Below are positions 1-8,212 of a DNA stretch of 64,000 nt, in pieces; position 1 is the first letter of the stretch; every line of letters begins with the position of its first letter. A program made the translations under genes and the position numbers. The stretch comes from an uncultured Mucilaginibacter sp. (lineage in GTDB: Bacteria; Bacteroidota; Bacteroidia; Sphingobacteriales; Sphingobacteriaceae): NCBI RefSeq assembly GCF_913773635.1, contig NZ_CAJYGQ010000013.1, positions 297,973 through 361,972 on the forward strand. The letters are read 5' to 3'. The notes below the pieces were generated by a model, which was not told the DNA's origin, ran no database searches, and was given only the letters and a program-made list of their open reading frames with translations.

Positions 1-90
1 CTTTACTAGCAGAAACATTTCCTTAGCAATACAAATTTGAAGGCTTAAATTACTCTTAAGGAGGGCGTGGGCGAGGCTATTTAATTTTAG

Positions 91-98
91 TAACTTTG
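91..98 (+). promoter_or_regulatory. TAnnTTTG promoter box of tgt
   Basis: The octamer TAACTTTG fits the Bacteroidota -7 consensus TAnnTTTG. Its final G lies 12 bases before the ATG at 111, so the transcript should have only a handful of leader bases. A TTG at 96 inside this box could be read as a start codon in the same frame but cannot be one if this is the promoter. No clear -33 element is visible. Confidence 0.65.
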
Positions 99-110
99 CC
101 CGTTACAAAA

Positions 111-1241
111 ATGAAATTTAATTTAACTGCTCAAGATAAACTTTCAAAGGCTCGTGCCGGAGAAATTACTACAGATCATGGCGTTATACAAACGCCTATT
201 TTCATGCCTGTTGGCACTGCCGGCACGGTAAAAGCCGTACACCAGCGCGAGCTTAAGAATGATATTGAAGCTCAGATTATTTTAGGCAACACCTATCACC
301 TTTACCTGCGCCCAGGATTGGAAACCCTGGAAAAGGCCGGCGGCCTGCACAAATTCAATGGCTGGGACAAACCAATTTTAACCGATAGCGGTGGTTACCA
401 GGTATATTCGTTAAGCCAGGCACGCAAAATAAAAGAAGAAGGCGTTACCTTCCGCTCACATATTGACGGCTCGAAACACTTGTTTACGCCTGAAGCGGCC
501 ATGGATATCCAGCGCGTTATTGGTGCCGATATTATTATGGCTTTTGACGAGTGTACTCCCTACCCTTGTGATTATGGCTATGCGCGGCGCTCCATTGAGA
601 TGACGCACCGCTGGCTTAAACGCTGCTGTGACCGCTTTGACAATACTCAACCTAAATACGGATACAGCCAAACGCTATTTCCTATTGTACAGGGATCGGT
701 TTATAAAGACCTGCGCGAGCGTTCGGCAGAGGTAATCGCCTCTTTCGGCCGTGAAGGCAACGCAATTGGCGGACTATCGGTTGGTGAACCTGCGGAGGAA
801 ATGTACGCCATGACCGAAATTGTATGCAATATTTTACCTCAGGATAAGCCCCGCTACCTGATGGGCGTAGGCACACCCGTTAATATTTTAGAAAATATTG
901 CGCTTGGGATTGACATGTTTGACTGCGTGATGCCTACCCGCAACGCACGCCACGGCCTGCTGTTTACCAAAAACGGCATATTGAACATGCGTAATGAAAA
1001 ATGGAAAAACGACTTCACACCCATTGATGAAGATAGCGACCTATGGGTTGACCGCGAGCATACTAAAGCCTATTTACGTCATTTGATTACATCGGGCGAG
1101 ATGCTGGGCGCACAAATTGCCAGCCTGCATAACCTGCATTTTTATTTATGGCTGGTAAATGAAGCCCGTCAGCACATAATAAATGGCGATTTTTACAGTT
1201 GGAAGAATGCCATGGTTACACAATTAGCCCAGCGCTTGTAA
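111..1241 (+). CDS. tgt: tRNA-guanine transglycosylase (queuine/preQ1 tRNA-ribosyltransferase)
   Basis: Exchanges guanine 34 of GUN-anticodon tRNAs for preQ1, a step of queuosine synthesis in the cytosol. The 376-residue product has the TIM-barrel TGT sequence throughout: TDSGGYQVYSL and the nucleophile Asp271 in GIDMFDCVMPTR. The C-terminal zinc site is unusual: the CxCxxC that normally follows the DP motif is replaced by Ser309, Leu311 and Asp314, although the partner His in SLHNLHFYL remains. I start at ATG 111, not the in-frame TTG at 96, because the latter is inside the promoter box. The stop overlaps the next start (TAATG), so translation of the permease gene is probably coupled. Confidence 0.95.
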   Translation: MKFNLTAQDKLSKARAGEITTDHGVIQTPIFMPVGTAGTVKAVHQRELKNDIEAQIILGNTYHLYLRPGLETLEKAGGLHKFNGWDKPILTDSGGYQVYSLSQARKIKEEGVTFRSHIDGSKHLFTPEAAMDIQRVIGADIIMAFDECTPYPCDYGYARRSIEMTHRWLKRCCDRFDNTQPKYGYSQTLFPIVQGSVYKDLRERSAEVIASFGREGNAIGGLSVGEPAEEMYAMTEIVCNILPQDKPRYLMGVGTPVNILENIALGIDMFDCVMPTRNARHGLLFTKNGILNMRNEKWKNDFTPIDEDSDLWVDREHTKAYLRHLITSGEMLGAQIASLHNLHFYLWLVNEARQHIINGDFYSWKNAMVTQLAQRL

Positions 1242-2350
1242 TGTTCAAATTTCTGAATAACTACATAAAAATTATTGACTGGTACATTATCAAAAAGTAC
1301 CTGGGCACCTTTGTTTTCACCCTATCGCTGTTCCTAATCATCATTGTTGTGTTTGACGTATCGGAGCATTTAGATGATTTTTTGAAGAGCAAAGCGCCGT
1401 TAAGCGCCATTGTGTTTCAGTATTACGGCGGCTATTTGCCCTATTACGCAAACATCTTGCTTCCTCTTATCAACTTTTTGGCCGTTATATTTTTCACGGC
1501 TAAAATGGCCAATCAAACCGAAATTGTGCCCATTTTAAGTGGCAAGGTGAGTTTCAGGCGTTTTTTACGACCTTACTTTATTGCATCAGGCGTAATTTTT
1601 ATAGTATTCTTTTTAGGGAACGTGTACTTCATTCCGCTTACCAACCAGTTAAGCGTTAAGTTTGATGACACCTACACCAACAAAACCGACCCTACCCTGA
1701 AAGAACTGCACATGCAGCTCGATGACCGTACCTTTGTTTACCTGCAATCATATGATAACGTAGTGCGTACAGGATATAACTTTGTACTGGAAAAATTTGA
1801 CGGCGACCTGATGCGTGAAAAGCTTACCTCTGATCATATCACTTATGATTCATTAAAACGAAGCTGGACTTTTCATAATGCCAAGATCAGATATGTGGAC
1901 GGATTGAAAGAAAGATTTATTGAGCTGCCGCAAAAGGATACTGTAATTGACATGCGGCCATCTGACTTTGAGGCCAATACAGACATTAATACCAACATTT
2001 ACCGGGCCATATCAACCGCCGACCTTACCAAGCAAATACAAAAGGAAAACATACGGGGCACCGGCAGGCTTGTTGAACTACAGTTGGAAAAATACCGTCG
2101 GTATATATATCCTTTTTCGGCGTTTGTGTTAACACTTATTGGTGTTTCAATATCATCCCGCAAAGTACGCGGAGGCATTGGCTTGCCACTGGGTGTAGGC
2201 ATTTTACTATGCTTTTTATATATAGTAGTAGACCGCTTTGCAAACGTATTTTCGTTAAAAGCCAGCCTGCCACCCATTATAGCAGTTTGTATACCCAACG
2301 TTTTGTTTGGCTTAACCGGTCTATATCTGCTTAAAAAGGCTCCAAAATAA
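1241..2350 (+). CDS. LptF/LptG-family (YjgP/YjgQ) LPS-export permease
   Basis: Predicted inner-membrane permease subunit of the LPS transport machine that passes LPS from the LptB ATPase to the periplasmic bridge. The 369-residue protein has the family layout: about three N-terminal membrane helices (residues 15-120), a long periplasmic domain (to about 275) and three C-terminal helices ending in LLKK. ATG 1241 shares its A with the tgt stop; an upstream in-frame ATG at 1199 lies inside tgt and is less likely. Whether it is LptF or LptG cannot be settled from sequence alone. Pairing with tgt suggests one transcript. Confidence 0.85.
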   Translation: MFKFLNNYIKIIDWYIIKKYLGTFVFTLSLFLIIIVVFDVSEHLDDFLKSKAPLSAIVFQYYGGYLPYYANILLPLINFLAVIFFTAKMANQTEIVPILSGKVSFRRFLRPYFIASGVIFIVFFLGNVYFIPLTNQLSVKFDDTYTNKTDPTLKELHMQLDDRTFVYLQSYDNVVRTGYNFVLEKFDGDLMREKLTSDHITYDSLKRSWTFHNAKIRYVDGLKERFIELPQKDTVIDMRPSDFEANTDINTNIYRAISTADLTKQIQKENIRGTGRLVELQLEKYRRYIYPFSAFVLTLIGVSISSRKVRGGIGLPLGVGILLCFLYIVVDRFANVFSLKASLPPIIAVCIPNVLFGLTGLYLLKKAPK

Positions 2351-2421
2351 CAACCATCACGGGCGGCACATAACTTTATCGGTCTCTCAATACATACAAA
2401 AATCATAACTCCGTTTTGTAA

Positions 2422-3342
2422 ATGACGCATGTTGCAAATAAATCACCCGAACTGAATAAAAACCTGCTTATACTTCACTTTACAGTTTTTATATGGGGCT
2501 TTACGGGCATTTTAGGGAAACTGATTACTATTACGGCGGTTAACCTTGTTTGGTACCGGGTACTTATTGCGTTGGTGACGCTTTTTCTTTACTTCAGATT
2601 TAACAAGCAAAACTTCAAAGTAAACAGAAAATCATTTCTTACGCTATTCTTTACCGGAGGTCTTGTAGGCGCCCATTGGATATTGTTTTTTCAAGCTATT
2701 AAAGTTTCTACTGTTTCGGTTACACTTGTATGCCTTTCCTCACTTACACTATTTACGGCCGTTTTTGAGCCGTTTATAAAGCGCAAACCCATTTCAAAGC
2801 TCGAAATACTATCAGGCTTATTAATCATCACCGGCATTGTACTCATATTTAAGTTTGAAACGCAATACACACTAGGTATAGTTTTGGGGCTTTTATGCGC
2901 TGCAGCAGCCAGTTTATTCTCCATCATTAACTCCAACCAGGTTAAGCATACGCATCCCACCATCATATCATTTTACGAGCTTGGCGGAGCATTCTTTTGG
3001 ATTACATTATATATGCTTACAAGCGGTGGTATCAAAACATTGCAGATACCAAGCAACCAAGACATTGCTTATTTATTAGTATTAGGCACCATATGCACGT
3101 CGCTGGCCTACGTAGCAGGCGTATCTGTAATGCGCGAACTTTCGGCATTTAAAGTAGCCCTTATCACTAACCTCGAACCGGTTTACGGCATCATAATGGC
3201 CTTTATGTTTTTTGGTGATTTACATACCATGAGCATGGGTTTTTGGATCGGTGCAGTCATTATACTATCAACCATTTTCCTGTTTCCGGTTGTTCAAAAA
3301 CAAGCCGTCCGTTTCAAGCAACGCAAGGCGCAACAAGCATAA
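2422..3342 (+). CDS. DMT-superfamily (EamA) transporter
   Basis: A 306-residue protein with about ten hydrophobic helices in two EamA repeats, the layout of drug/metabolite exporters in the inner membrane. The second repeat carries the familiar segment with ITNLEPVYGIIMAFMFFGD (residues 247-265). The basic tail is cytoplasmic. The substrate cannot be told from sequence; relatives export amino acids or other metabolites. It starts 71 bases after the permease gene and may have its own promoter (TAACTTTA at 2371, one mismatch to consensus). Confidence 0.85.
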   Translation: MTHVANKSPELNKNLLILHFTVFIWGFTGILGKLITITAVNLVWYRVLIALVTLFLYFRFNKQNFKVNRKSFLTLFFTGGLVGAHWILFFQAIKVSTVSVTLVCLSSLTLFTAVFEPFIKRKPISKLEILSGLLIITGIVLIFKFETQYTLGIVLGLLCAAAASLFSIINSNQVKHTHPTIISFYELGGAFFWITLYMLTSGGIKTLQIPSNQDIAYLLVLGTICTSLAYVAGVSVMRELSAFKVALITNLEPVYGIIMAFMFFGDLHTMSMGFWIGAVIILSTIFLFPVVQKQAVRFKQRKAQQA

Positions 3343-4327
3343 CATACCGCGTCCATTTTATTTAAATTTTACACTAAGCCCTGGCTTGATGCCTGACAGT
3401 TTACAAGATAACTACTAGGCAAATTTCGCAAGCAACTTACAGTCTTCCCAAAATCCATTTTCGTACTCATTAAACAGGAGCTTAAAATTTAAACTCGTGC
3501 CGGGGCATGTTTAGGAAATTCCTTTAGCTACTCTTTTGATTTATACTTACAAAAATACTTACCCGATTGCGCATGTTAAGCGTGTTTAAACCTGGTGGAT
3601 CAATTCACTTGATATCCTGACTTTCTATTCTTTCTTGCGTGCATACCAAATCTTTTACGATGATAAGCACATTTTTTCAATTTCGATCTAAAAGCATTTT
3701 AAGCCTCTCTAAGACATTATAATTTTTAAGGGACCTTAATCTATGTGCTCGCAATTAAAATTCATCACATCCAATCCACGATTTTTACATAGTGTCCCGG
3801 CTAATAATTCTATTACTGGCCCTATTAACATGAACATAACGATTTAAGTAAATCATAATCTTATATAATGCAAATTTTTTATTTTTATATAATTCTGATT
3901 TACAAGTTTATATATAGATACACTTAAACGTATCTTGCATGAATAATGCCAATTTAAGTAAACAAATTACTAATATAATTAGCAATTACTTATAATTGTA
4001 ATTTTTATCATAAACTAATAATTGAAAGTCAATAAATTATATATACACACCTACAGTAAAATTAAGTTACCAAATGAAATTTGAAATATAATAGATAGTG
4101 TATTGAAACGAAAGTATTAAAAACTGGAATTTTGCGGGCACTTCTAAACCTTTGGCTTTTTTGTATACAGATTGATAAAATTATGTTGATTGGAATAGGC
4201 AAGGATGTTGCCTCACGTAGTAAGTTCTCCCCTATCTTCTGTGATAAATTTTCTGTAAAACTTCAAAATCGTTAAACACTGATCACAAAATTTTGCATCT
4301 TGAAACGTCATATTTCAATCACCAAAC
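3343..4327 (+). other. Long gene-free, AT-rich intergenic region
   Basis: 985 bases with no open reading frame worth naming on either strand. The middle is extremely AT-rich: 44 G or C among the 240 bases of 3841-4080 (18%). I see no tRNA, hairpin terminator or clear TAnnTTTG box. It may hold an undetected RNA, a decayed gene or an insertion scar. Confidence 0.6.
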
Positions 4328-4621
4328 ATGAGTTTTAAAACTACAGTATCTCTCCTTCTTCTAATTTTTATAACAGCCATGTTATTACAAAATACCGGCG
4401 AAGCAGAGTTCACAATTTTATTTTTACCGCTTACGGTACCAAAGGTTGCTGCGCTTACATCGGTAGCCGTTAGTGCGTTTCTTTTAGGGATTTTAGTAAG
4501 CAGGCGACGAAGAAAAAGTCAACCGCGGCGTGAGGAAAGTGATGATGACGACTATTTAAATGACAGCAACAACCGACGGACCGATACACTAAGTGATGAG
4601 GACAGAGATTATATAAGTTAA
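4328..4621 (+). CDS. LapA-domain-like small membrane protein
   Basis: A 97-residue protein with two membrane helices (about 5-22 and 36-58) around a short loop, then a basic cluster SRRRRKSQPRR and a very acidic, Asp/Asn-rich tail. The Q-N-T in the first helix and the helix-loop-helix length resemble the LapA (DUF1049) domain linked to LPS assembly in other bacteria. It stands alone between the AT-rich gap and a bidirectional terminator. The role in Bacteroidota is not established; assignment is by fold pattern only. Confidence 0.6.
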   Translation: MSFKTTVSLLLLIFITAMLLQNTGEAEFTILFLPLTVPKVAALTSVAVSAFLLGILVSRRRRKSQPRREESDDDDYLNDSNNRRTDTLSDEDRDYIS

Positions 4622-4696
4622 TCACACCGTCTTGTATTTTAAGACAGTTTACAAATGCTCAGACTTGCAAGAAGAGTAGCATATCCACCAAAAACA

Positions 4697-4730
4697 AAAA
4701 AGTCATTGCCGCATAAGCAATGACTTTTTT
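4697..4730. terminator. Bidirectional rho-independent terminator
   Basis: A 9-bp perfect stem (4701-4709 with 4717-4725) is flanked by A-run and T-run, so it can end both the LapA-like gene (+) and the convergent cysteine desulfurase gene (-). Confidence 0.85.
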
Positions 4731-4753
4731 TATGTCGAAGATTTGAAATATAC

Positions 4754-5887
4754 CTACGCATTAACCGCACATACCTCCCGGATTTTTGAAAGGGCAAAAT
4801 CCACTTCTTCGCGGGTGTTGTATTTAGAAAACGAAAAGCGTACGGCAGGGCGATTTGGATTAGCACCTATACCGTTTAAAACGTGAGAACCAATATTTGT
4901 ACCCGAGCTGCAGGCGCTTCCTCCGGATGCCGATATGCCGGCTATATCAAGGTTAAACAACAACATATCGGCCATTTCCATTTCAGGGAACGATACATTT
5001 AGAACAGTATACAAACTTTTATCAGCATCTGTCTCACCGTTGAAATGAACGCCCGGAATTTGTGCCAATTGTTCCATCATATAGGTTTTTAAACCCTGGA
5101 TGTGCGCTTGATGAGCAGCCATGTCTGTATAAGCCATTTCAAGCGCTTTAGAGAGACCTACGATGCCGTAGATATTCTCAGTACCCCCGCGCATATTTCG
5201 TTCCTGAGAACCTCCGTAAATCATCGGTTTTATTTTCACTTTATGATTTACGTACAAAAATCCTGTGCCTTTTGGCCCGTGAAGCTTGTGCGCAGCACAT
5301 ACAACAAAGTGAGCTTTCAGCTTGCTCAGGTCATGCGGGTAATGACCCATGGTTTGAACGGTATCGCAATGATATAACGCATTGTACTGCTCGCACAAGT
5401 CGCCTACACGTTCCATATCAGTAAGAGTACCCAATTCATTATTGGCATGCATTAATGATACAAAGCTGCGCTCATTGTCCTTAAGCAGTTGCTCCAGGTG
5501 GTTGTAATCAACGCTGCCTTTTTCGTCAACGTTAACAAAGCTAAGTTTGATTACGCCGTTCTTTTCAAGGGCTTCTAACGTGTGCACAACGGCATGGTGC
5601 TCAATATGGCTGGTAATGGCATGAGTTAAGCCATGATCAATTATACCACAACGGATAGCTGTATTATCGGCCTCGGTACCGCCCGAAGTAAAAAATATTT
5701 CGGCAGGTGAAGTTTTCAACAATGTAGCAACCGTTTTGCGCGATTTTTCAATCAACGACCGCGCCTCGCGCCCATGTGCGTGTATAGAAGACGGATTACC
5801 AAACTGGCTTTCCATTACCTTTACCATTTCCTTCATTACCTCCGGATCTAACGGCGTGGTGGCGGCGTTATCGAAATAAACTTTCAT
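4754..5887 (-). CDS. Cysteine desulfurase (NifS/IscS type)
   Basis: PLP enzyme that takes sulfur from cysteine as an enzyme-bound persulfide for Fe-S clusters and tRNA thiolation. The 377-residue protein has DNAATTPLDP at the N-terminus, His97/98, PLP lysine Lys201 in AAHKLHGPKGTG and active-site Cys326 in SGGSACSSGT. The short Cys loop resembles the IscS/NifS group, not SufS. An open frame continues to 5971, but those 28 codons translate the 5907-5978 inverted repeat, so the start is ATG 5887 (KVYFDNAATTP). No isc or suf neighbours are present; the upstream gene on this strand is the phosphohexomutase. Confidence 0.93.
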   Translation of the reverse strand: MKVYFDNAATTPLDPEVMKEMVKVMESQFGNPSSIHAHGREARSLIEKSRKTVATLLKTSPAEIFFTSGGTEADNTAIRCGIIDHGLTHAITSHIEHHAVVHTLEALEKNGVIKLSFVNVDEKGSVDYNHLEQLLKDNERSFVSLMHANNELGTLTDMERVGDLCEQYNALYHCDTVQTMGHYPHDLSKLKAHFVVCAAHKLHGPKGTGFLYVNHKVKIKPMIYGGSQERNMRGGTENIYGIVGLSKALEMAYTDMAAHQAHIQGLKTYMMEQLAQIPGVHFNGETDADKSLYTVLNVSFPEMEMADMLLFNLDIAGISASGGSACSSGTNIGSHVLNGIGANPNRPAVRFSFSKYNTREEVDFALSKIREVCAVNA

Positions 5888-5906
5888 TTTTTCAATGAGT
5901 GAATTT

Positions 5907-5978
5907 ATGAGTGAGTGAATTAATGAGTAGTTTATAGCATTTAAATACCAACTACTCACTTGATCAACCACTCACTTA
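5907..5978. repeat. Intergenic inverted repeat built of GAGTGAAT-like units
   Basis: The left arm (5907-5932) has tandem GAGTGA/GAATTAATGAG units and the right arm (5950-5978) carries their imperfect reverse complement (ACTACTCACTT, CCACTCACTT). It fills the gap between the mutase stop and the desulfurase start. A related element lies between mreB and mreC at 30674-30784. Confidence 0.75.
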
Positions 5979-7361
5979 TATATTTAAAATCCCTTTAATA
6001 TCAGTTATAATTTGTTGCGCCAGAGCATTAGCGGCGGCTTCGTCAGCAGCTTCCGAGTAAATGCGTATGATAGGCTCCGTGTTTGATTTACGGAGGTGCA
6101 CCCATTGCTTGTCAAACTCTATCTTTAAACCGTCAATAGTACTGTGCGGCTGTTGCATGTACTTTTCTTCAACTTTTATAAGCAAACCATCAATGTCCAT
6201 ACCGGCAGTAAGCTCAATTTTATTTTTGGAGATAAAGTAATTAGGGTATGACGCCCTTAATTCAGAAACCGGCTTGCCATATTTTGCCAGATGCGTTAAA
6301 AACAAGGCAATTCCTGCCAGCGCGTCGCGGCCGTAATGAGTTTCGGGATATATTACCCCGCCATTGCCTTCGCCGCCTATTACGGCGTTTACCTCTTTCA
6401 TTTTGGTTACCACATTCACCTCTCCTACTGCTGCGGCATGATACTCGCCACCGGCACGCTCGGTAACATCACGCAGGGCCCGGGTTGATGAGAGGTTAGA
6501 TACCGTGTTGCCCTTGGTATGCTGCAACACATAATCAGCTACGGCAACCAGCGTATATTCTTCGCCAAACATTTTGCCATCCTCGCAAACAAAGCAAAGG
6601 CGGTCAACATCCGGGTCAACAGCTATGCCTAAGTCTGCACCGTTAGCCAACACCTGCTTTGATAGCTCGGTAAGGTTTTCAGGCAGCGGTTCGGGGTTAT
6701 GCGGGAAGTGGCCGGTTGGGTCGCAATATAATTTATGAATAGTTTTTACTCCTAATGCCTCCAGAAGGGCCGGTACATAAATACCTCCGGTAGAGTTTAC
6801 GGCATCAACCACCACTTTAAAATCAGCGGCTGCAATAGCTTCTTTATCCACAAGCTTAAGCGCCAATATTTCATTAATATGCTTTTGCAGGTAGGTATTC
6901 TTTATTGTAACGGTACCCAAATCATCAACCTGTGCATAACTAAAATCACTATTGTCTGCTAGCTCTAAAACTTCTTTACCATCGGTATCGCTAATGAATT
7001 CGCCGGTTGCATTGAGTAACTTGAGTGCATTCCATTGCTTAGGGTTGTGACTGGCTGTTAATATAATACCTCCGGCAGCACCTTCGGCAGGTACGGCAAC
7101 CTCTACTGTTGGCGTGGTAGACAGGCCAAGATCAACTACATCAATGCCTAAACCTTGCAGCGTACCAATTACCAGGTTATTAACCATAGCGCCTGATAAA
7201 CGTGCATCACGCCCAACCACAATTTTACGTATACCGGTTTTAGCAACCGTCCATGCACCAAATGCCGAAGTAAACTTTACAATGTCAAGTGGTGTAAGCC
7301 CATCACCGGCAGCACCGCCAATGGTTCCGCGTATGCCCGATATAGATTTTATAAGCGTCAA
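5976..7361 (-). CDS. glmM: Phosphohexomutase, probable phosphoglucosamine mutase
   Basis: Alpha-D-phosphohexomutase of 461 residues, likely converting glucosamine-6-P to glucosamine-1-P for peptidoglycan and LPS precursors. Visible are the phosphoserine loop TASHNP (Ser104), the metal loop DPDVDR, the sugar loop GEGNGG and the C-terminal phosphate loop RKSNTEP. Typical bacterial GlmM has GEQSGH in the sugar loop; the GEGNGG form is common in Bacteroidota and archaea, so phosphomannomutase or phosphoglucomutase activity cannot be excluded. ATG 7361 lies just after a TATTTTTG promoter box. Confidence 0.85.
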   Translation of the reverse strand: MTLIKSISGIRGTIGGAAGDGLTPLDIVKFTSAFGAWTVAKTGIRKIVVGRDARLSGAMVNNLVIGTLQGLGIDVVDLGLSTTPTVEVAVPAEGAAGGIILTASHNPKQWNALKLLNATGEFISDTDGKEVLELADNSDFSYAQVDDLGTVTIKNTYLQKHINEILALKLVDKEAIAAADFKVVVDAVNSTGGIYVPALLEALGVKTIHKLYCDPTGHFPHNPEPLPENLTELSKQVLANGADLGIAVDPDVDRLCFVCEDGKMFGEEYTLVAVADYVLQHTKGNTVSNLSSTRALRDVTERAGGEYHAAAVGEVNVVTKMKEVNAVIGGEGNGGVIYPETHYGRDALAGIALFLTHLAKYGKPVSELRASYPNYFISKNKIELTAGMDIDGLLIKVEEKYMQQPHSTIDGLKIEFDKQWVHLRKSNTEPIIRIYSEAADEAAANALAQQIITDIKGILNI

Positions 7362-7380
7362 ATCTTTATATATTAGGTTA

Positions 7381-7388
7381 CAAAAATA
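7381..7388 (-). promoter_or_regulatory. TAnnTTTG promoter box of the phosphohexomutase gene
   Basis: On the minus strand this is TATTTTTG, a perfect match to TAnnTTTG, ending 20 bases before the start codon at 7361. It predicts a leader of about 10-15 bases. Confidence 0.6.
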
Positions 7389-7459
7389 AAAATTATTACC
7401 TAAGCCTCTGTAAAAAGCATGTCGTATTTAGCATTACCAAATTAAGGGCGTTAAATGGC

Positions 7460-7467
7460 TATATTTG
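7460..7467 (+). promoter_or_regulatory. TAnnTTTG promoter box before a 180-nt untranslated stretch
   Basis: TATATTTG matches the -7 consensus exactly. The next plausible coding start on this strand is at 7649, so transcription from here would make a leader of about 175 bases or a separate small RNA. Confidence 0.55.
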
Positions 7468-7471
7468 CGGC

Positions 7472-7640
7472 GCTGTTATAAGACGCTTTTGCGGGGGAAC
7501 AAGGCAATGGGTTTGGGTATAGGAAGAACGGAGCTGGAATATTCAACAACGGAAAAATCCTGTTCATAATGCAATACGTGAACGCGATGTAAATTCTCGC
7601 CCAACGGTAAATTGAAGTTTATAATTAAGAAATCTATAAC
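7472..7640 (+). ncRNA. Candidate small RNA or long structured leader
   Basis: This G-rich stretch follows a perfect promoter box and has no convincing reading frame. GAACAAGG near 7497 can pair with CCTGTTC near 7559 (one bulge), and GCGGG near 7491 can pair with CTCGC near 7606, giving one long broken hairpin. I do not recognise an Rfam family: it is not RNase P RNA, tmRNA or SRP RNA. A 6S-like RNA or a 5' leader of the PAP2-ZIP pair are both possible. There is no clear terminator before 7649, which favours a leader. Confidence 0.3.
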
Positions 7641-7648
7641 ATAGTCAC

Positions 7649-8212
7649 ATGCCCGATTTTTTGCTGCAGCTAGACCGGCAGATATTCCATTTCATTAATT
7701 ATACCCTAAGCAACCCGGTGTTTGATGCGGTGATGCCGTGGCTCCGTAATCCAAAATTCTGGATTCCGGTTTATGTATTTATTATCGGGTTTAGTATATG
7801 GAAATACAAAAAGGCCGGAGCTTGGTTAATTGTATTATTGGTTGCGGCGGTAGGAGTTGCCGATTTTGGCAGTGCAACACTGATAAAAAAGCAGGTAAAA
7901 CGCGACAGGCCCTGCCGTGATGTCGTGCTGCAACAAACCATAAAAAGCCGTGTACCATGTGGAACAGGTTACAGCTTTCCTTCAACACATGCGAGTGATC
8001 ATTTTGCCATGTCAATTTTTTTAGGGCTTGTTTATGGGCGTAAATGGCAATATACGTGGGTTTTAGTATTAGCCTGGGCTATGCTGGTTTGCCTGGCACA
8101 GGTATATGTGGGCGTTCATTTCCCGGTTGATGTCGCCGCGGGAGCTATCTTTGGGGCCGTTATAGGCCTGATTTTTGCGAAGGTGTTCAAAAAAATTCAA
8201 CCTCAATTTTAA
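7649..8212 (+). CDS. PAP2-family membrane phosphatase
   Basis: A 187-residue membrane phosphatase of the type-2 phosphatidic acid phosphatase family, acting on lipid phosphates or undecaprenyl pyrophosphate at the outer face of the inner membrane. The three signature motifs are visible: KKQVKRDRP, then FPSTHAS (Thr instead of the usual Gly in PSGH, a common variant), and YVGVHFPVDV with the catalytic His and Asp. Several hydrophobic helices separate them. The TAATG overlap with the next gene indicates translational coupling. Exact substrate unknown. Confidence 0.85.
   Translation: MPDFLLQLDRQIFHFINYTLSNPVFDAVMPWLRNPKFWIPVYVFIIGFSIWKYKKAGAWLIVLLVAAVGVADFGSATLIKKQVKRDRPCRDVVLQQTIKSRVPCGTGYSFPSTHASDHFAMSIFLGLVYGRKWQYTWVLVLAWAMLVCLAQVYVGVHFPVDVAAGAIFGAVIGLIFAKVFKKIQPQF

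Noticed and set aside
1999..2430. 143-residue open frame antisense to the LptF/G-like gene
   Set aside because: It covers the C-terminal helices of a clear permease gene and has no recognisable protein features.
4639..4866. 75-residue open frame on the minus strand through the terminator at 4697-4730
   Set aside because: It overlaps the 3' end of the desulfurase gene in another frame and reads through a terminator hairpin.
5888..5971. N-terminal 28-residue extension of the cysteine desulfurase
   Set aside because: The codons are the GAGTGAAT repeat; the family N-terminus begins at ATG 5887.
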